NCBI GenBank assembly: GCA_002435545.1
Contig: DJNB01000058.1
Location: forward strand, 1 to 17,810
DNA: 17,810 nt
DNA from: Lachnoclostridium sp. UBA6475
GTDB taxonomy: Bacteria; Bacillota; Clostridia; Lachnospirales; Lachnospiraceae
Reading direction: 5' to 3'
The position numbers were made by a program, and so were the translations under genes. This document shows, one piece after another, positions 15,335 to 17,810 of this stretch. Positions within the stretch are counted from its first letter, which is position 1. Each line of letters begins with the position of its first letter. The notes under the pieces were generated by a model that saw only the letters and a list, made by a program, of their open reading frames with translations, did not search any database and was not told where the DNA came from.

Positions 15335-17810
15335 ATGAGAAGATTTCGGAGAGGACTTGCAACACTATTGTGTATCAGTATGACAGGAGCTATGTTTCCG
15401 GTGCCGGTAAGTGCAGAGGGGATAGTATCTGCCCACGACATCACGGCAGAGAGTGCAGGGCAGCTGGCGCTGTTTGATGCGGAGACAGGTGTAACTTATC
15501 TTGCATACAATGAGGAAAGTAAGGAAATGGAAGAAAAAACCTGTAACAGTGTAAAAGAGGTGACATCAGCAGATACAATTTGGGGAACGACCGACCAGGA
15601 GAACTGGTATGTGGCAAAAGGGGATATCACGATAGAAAACCGTGTCACAGTTCAGGGAACGGTACATTTGATACTGGCAGATAATTGTAAACTTGAAATT
15701 GCAAAGGAAAATGGTGATTCATATGTGGGCGGCATTGCCGTATCGGGAACGGATGGTTTATTTATCCATGCACAGTCAGAAGGAGATACGCAGGGAAAAC
15801 TGATCTGTAAAAATACCGGAGGTGGTTGCGCAACGATTGGAGGAGAATCCGAAAATGTAAATGGAGCGATAACCATTGACGGAGGAAATATAACCAGTGA
15901 AGCATATTATAATGGAGCAGGCATTGGTGGAGCAGAGTCAGCATCGGATGGCACGAGTGGGAAGATTACGATTAATGGTGGAACGATCAATGCAACCGGT
16001 AATGGCCATGGAGCCGGAATCGGCGGTGGAGGTTATGCAGGTGAAATAACTGTAACCATCACCGGAGGAGAAATCAATGCAACCGGTAGTTATCTGGGAG
16101 CCGGAATCGGTGGTGGAAGCTATGGAAAAGGTAATGCAACCGTGAATATCACCGGAGGAGAAATCAACGCAATTGGTAAGGGAGATGGAGCTGCAATCGG
16201 CAGTGGATACCTATGCGGGGATGGTATAGTAGGTATCGTAACCATCAGCGGAGGAAAGATTAATGCAACCGGTAATTATGGAGCCGGAATCGGCAGCGGA
16301 AAGGATACAAGGGGTGAGGTAACCATCAGCGGAGGAGAGATCAACGCAACCGGTAATTATGGAGCCGGAATCGGTGGTGGAGAGGGCGCGACGGCTTTCG
16401 GAAGCGGCATTACCATTACAGGGGGAGTGATAAAGGCAGCCAGTAATATGGGAAGTGGTATCGGGCCGGGAAAGTGTAACAACTTTGTAGGGAAACCAAC
16501 GCTCACGATTGAAAATTCCCCGTTTATTTTTGCAAGCAGCAGTGATGGTATGAAAAAAGGTATTTACAAGCAGGATGATTCAGACAGTTGGACGAACATC
16601 ATCTCCATGGATGGATCTGATGGCAGGATATATGGCAATGTAACGACTGCCATGGATTTTGAAATTACCGGGGGTCAGACGCTTTCTGTACCGGAAGGCA
16701 CTACGCTGACGGTTGGCGAGGGAAAGACCATTACCAATAAGGGTACGATCAAAGTCGCCGGAGAAATGGATTCTGCAAGTGCAGACGAAGTAACCGGTAA
16801 TCAGCCGAAGTACAGGTTGCTTACAAATGGAAAGCTGGATGGTGTTACGGAGGAAGAAACAACAATATGGTCGGATAAAATTTATTATTTTGCTTATAAG
16901 GATAGAGCAGTTATATATGCAGATCCGGAAACTTATGAGAACAAAGGATTGATCGGATGGTCGGTTAATGGAGCGAATGTTCCGATACAGAGGACATCGC
17001 CGCTTGCGTTTACCATGCCGGCAAATGTTGTTGCGGCAATTGCAGAATACGGAGATAAAGCCCCTACACCGGATTTAAACGGAAAAGTGAAAGTGGGCGC
17101 AGAAACCATCGAGATCTCCGGTATCGAAGGGATGGTAAATTATGGAAAATTGGAATTTGTGACGGATAGTTCCGGTGGTTCATGGGAGAGTGAAAGTAAC
17201 GGAATATTTACCGGACTGACGCCGGATACGGAGTATACGATCCACGTACGATATGCAGGAAAGGGTAGTTATGCGGCTTCGGATGCAGCCGAAATAACTG
17301 TAAAGACAAAGAAGTGGGCTGACATCACAGAGGCAGAGAAGGTGGACGGACTGACAGCGACCTATGGACAAAGTCTGAACGAGGTAGACTTACCGGAAGG
17401 CTGGACATGGAAGGATTCGTCTGTCAAGTTGAACTCTCTGGGTACAGCAGACTATGAAGCCAGATTTGCTCCGGCGGATGCCGACGAAGTAGATTATTCT
17501 AAGGTGAAAGGATATGTTGTGGAAGACGATACGGTATACCTGGATACCAGTCTGGAGGTTACCGTAACGCAGGCAGAACCCGTGGTTCGCTGGGCGAAAG
17601 AGAAGGATACATACATATATACCGGACGTGCAGTGGAGGCAGGAGAGTTACCAAACCTGTCTGTAACTTTAAAAAATGACGAGAGTTACAGCGGAACATT
17701 TACCTATTTTTACCGGGAGAAAAAGGACAGCGGCGAGGCAGGAGATTTTATAACCGGTCTTCCGAAAGAACCGGGTGTCTACGAAGTGAAGGCAGCGGTT
17801 TCGGCAAGCG
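15335..17810 (+). CDS. Second giant surface protein, paralogue of the first (partial, runs off window)
   Basis: Open from ATG 15335 to the window end, 825 codons read without a stop; the 3' part is outside. The signal peptide (MRRFRRG..., VSA|EG at 27) is nearly that of the first protein. About seven solenoid turns follow (roughly residues 178-385; TITGGEINATG...GAGIGGG). Next come an InlB B-like repeat (LIGWSVNGA...FTMPANVVAAIAEYG), an FN3-like module (LTPDTEYTIHVRYAGKGSY) and the first Ig-like modules (LTATYGQSLNEVDLPEGW...). Domain order matches the first protein, and the reading up to the window end corresponds to its residue 836, 42 nt shorter overall. It lacks a short Q/N/E-rich segment after the signal peptide. 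GGAAGGAAGGG lies 5 nt before the ATG. By homology it probably continues to a stalk and basic LRR C-terminus, but that is not visible. Confidence 0.88.
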   Translation, partial: MRRFRRGLATLLCISMTGAMFPVPVSAEGIVSAHDITAESAGQLALFDAETGVTYLAYNEESKEMEEKTCNSVKEVTSADTIWGTTDQENWYVAKGDITIENRVTVQGTVHLILADNCKLEIAKENGDSYVGGIAVSGTDGLFIHAQSEGDTQGKLICKNTGGGCATIGGESENVNGAITIDGGNITSEAYYNGAGIGGAESASDGTSGKITINGGTINATGNGHGAGIGGGGYAGEITVTITGGEINATGSYLGAGIGGGSYGKGNATVNITGGEINAIGKGDGAAIGSGYLCGDGIVGIVTISGGKINATGNYGAGIGSGKDTRGEVTISGGEINATGNYGAGIGGGEGATAFGSGITITGGVIKAASNMGSGIGPGKCNNFVGKPTLTIENSPFIFASSSDGMKKGIYKQDDSDSWTNIISMDGSDGRIYGNVTTAMDFEITGGQTLSVPEGTTLTVGEGKTITNKGTIKVAGEMDSASADEVTGNQPKYRLLTNGKLDGVTEEETTIWSDKIYYFAYKDRAVIYADPETYENKGLIGWSVNGANVPIQRTSPLAFTMPANVVAAIAEYGDKAPTPDLNGKVKVGAETIEISGIEGMVNYGKLEFVTDSSGGSWESESNGIFTGLTPDTEYTIHVRYAGKGSYAASDAAEITVKTKKWADITEAEKVDGLTATYGQSLNEVDLPEGWTWKDSSVKLNSLGTADYEARFAPADADEVDYSKVKGYVVEDDTVYLDTSLEVTVTQAEPVVRWAKEKDTYIYTGRAVEAGELPNLSVTLKNDESYSGTFTYFYREKKDSGEAGDFITGLPKEPGVYEVKAAVSAS
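15868..16480 (+). repeat. Glycine-rich solenoid repeats, second surface gene
   Basis: Seven units, AITIDGG..., KITINGG, TITGG, NITGG, TISGG, TISGG and TITGG, each followed by GAGIGGG, GAAIGSG, GAGIGSG or GSGIGPG. The unit count equals that of the first gene, but the loops between cores differ in length and sequence. Confidence 0.8.

Larger units (their letters stand above)
8998..17810 (+). repeat. Tandem gene duplication of surface protein locus
   Basis: Copy A (promoter at 8998, matching to at least 11621) and copy B (promoter at 15229, to 17810) are direct repeats offset by about 6.2 kb. They share promoter, leader, signal peptide and domain order. Local identity is high at both ends: 48 of 50 nt at 17761-17810 against 11572-11621. 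It is lower in the solenoid loops. The extent beyond the window is unknown. Confidence 0.85.

Overview
The window looks like chromosomal DNA of a low-to-medium GC Gram-positive anaerobe, most likely a gut Clostridium of the Lachnospiraceae type. This is an inference. It rests on a PcrA helicase with a C-terminal Tudor domain, a DUF1836 protein, strong AGGAGG-type ribosome binding sites, TTGNNN-17-TATAAT sigma-A promoters, and very large secreted proteins ending in a lysine-rich BspA-type leucine-rich repeat. No rRNA, tRNA, CRISPR array, transposase or phage gene was seen.

Left part (1-7330, housekeeping). On the minus strand, pcrA (456-2750) is followed by a small membrane protein with a poly-acidic tail (93-368) and then by a bidirectional hairpin terminator (35-74). 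Upstream of pcrA lies a 167-nt imperfect palindrome (2828-2994) that no gene explains. On the plus strand a YcdX-like PHP phosphatase (3097-3819) ends exactly where the convergent DUF1836 gene (3820-4428, minus) ends; the two stop codons abut. DUF1836 is divergent from a MATE exporter gene (4585-5976). The shared intergenic region holds two good facing-away promoters, with the same 9-mer in both spacers and a separate palindrome over one -10 box. The exporter overlaps an RlmD/RumA-type 23S rRNA uracil methyltransferase gene (5963-7330) by 14 nt, so the two are probably co-transcribed and translationally coupled.

Middle (7331-8997). A stand-alone AlbA_2/Schlafen-type ATP-binding regulator (7455-8891) ends in a winged-helix-like domain. 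The linker before that domain is encoded by three out-of-frame 11-bp repeats.

Right part (8998-17810, accessory, cell surface). Two tandem paralogous genes for giant secreted proteins fill this half. The first (9113-15037, 1974 aa) is complete: signal peptide, glycine-rich beta-solenoid of about seven turns, a repeat resembling InlB B, several FN3/Ig/MBG-like modules, a Pro/Ser/Thr linker built of 12-bp DNA repeats, and a lysine-rich LRR C-terminus with no LPXTG motif. A strong terminator separates it from the second (15335 to the window end, truncated), which carries the same promoter, leader, signal peptide and domain order. The pair looks like a duplicated adhesin or surface-antigen locus. 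It is the most distinctive content of the window and probably continues beyond it.
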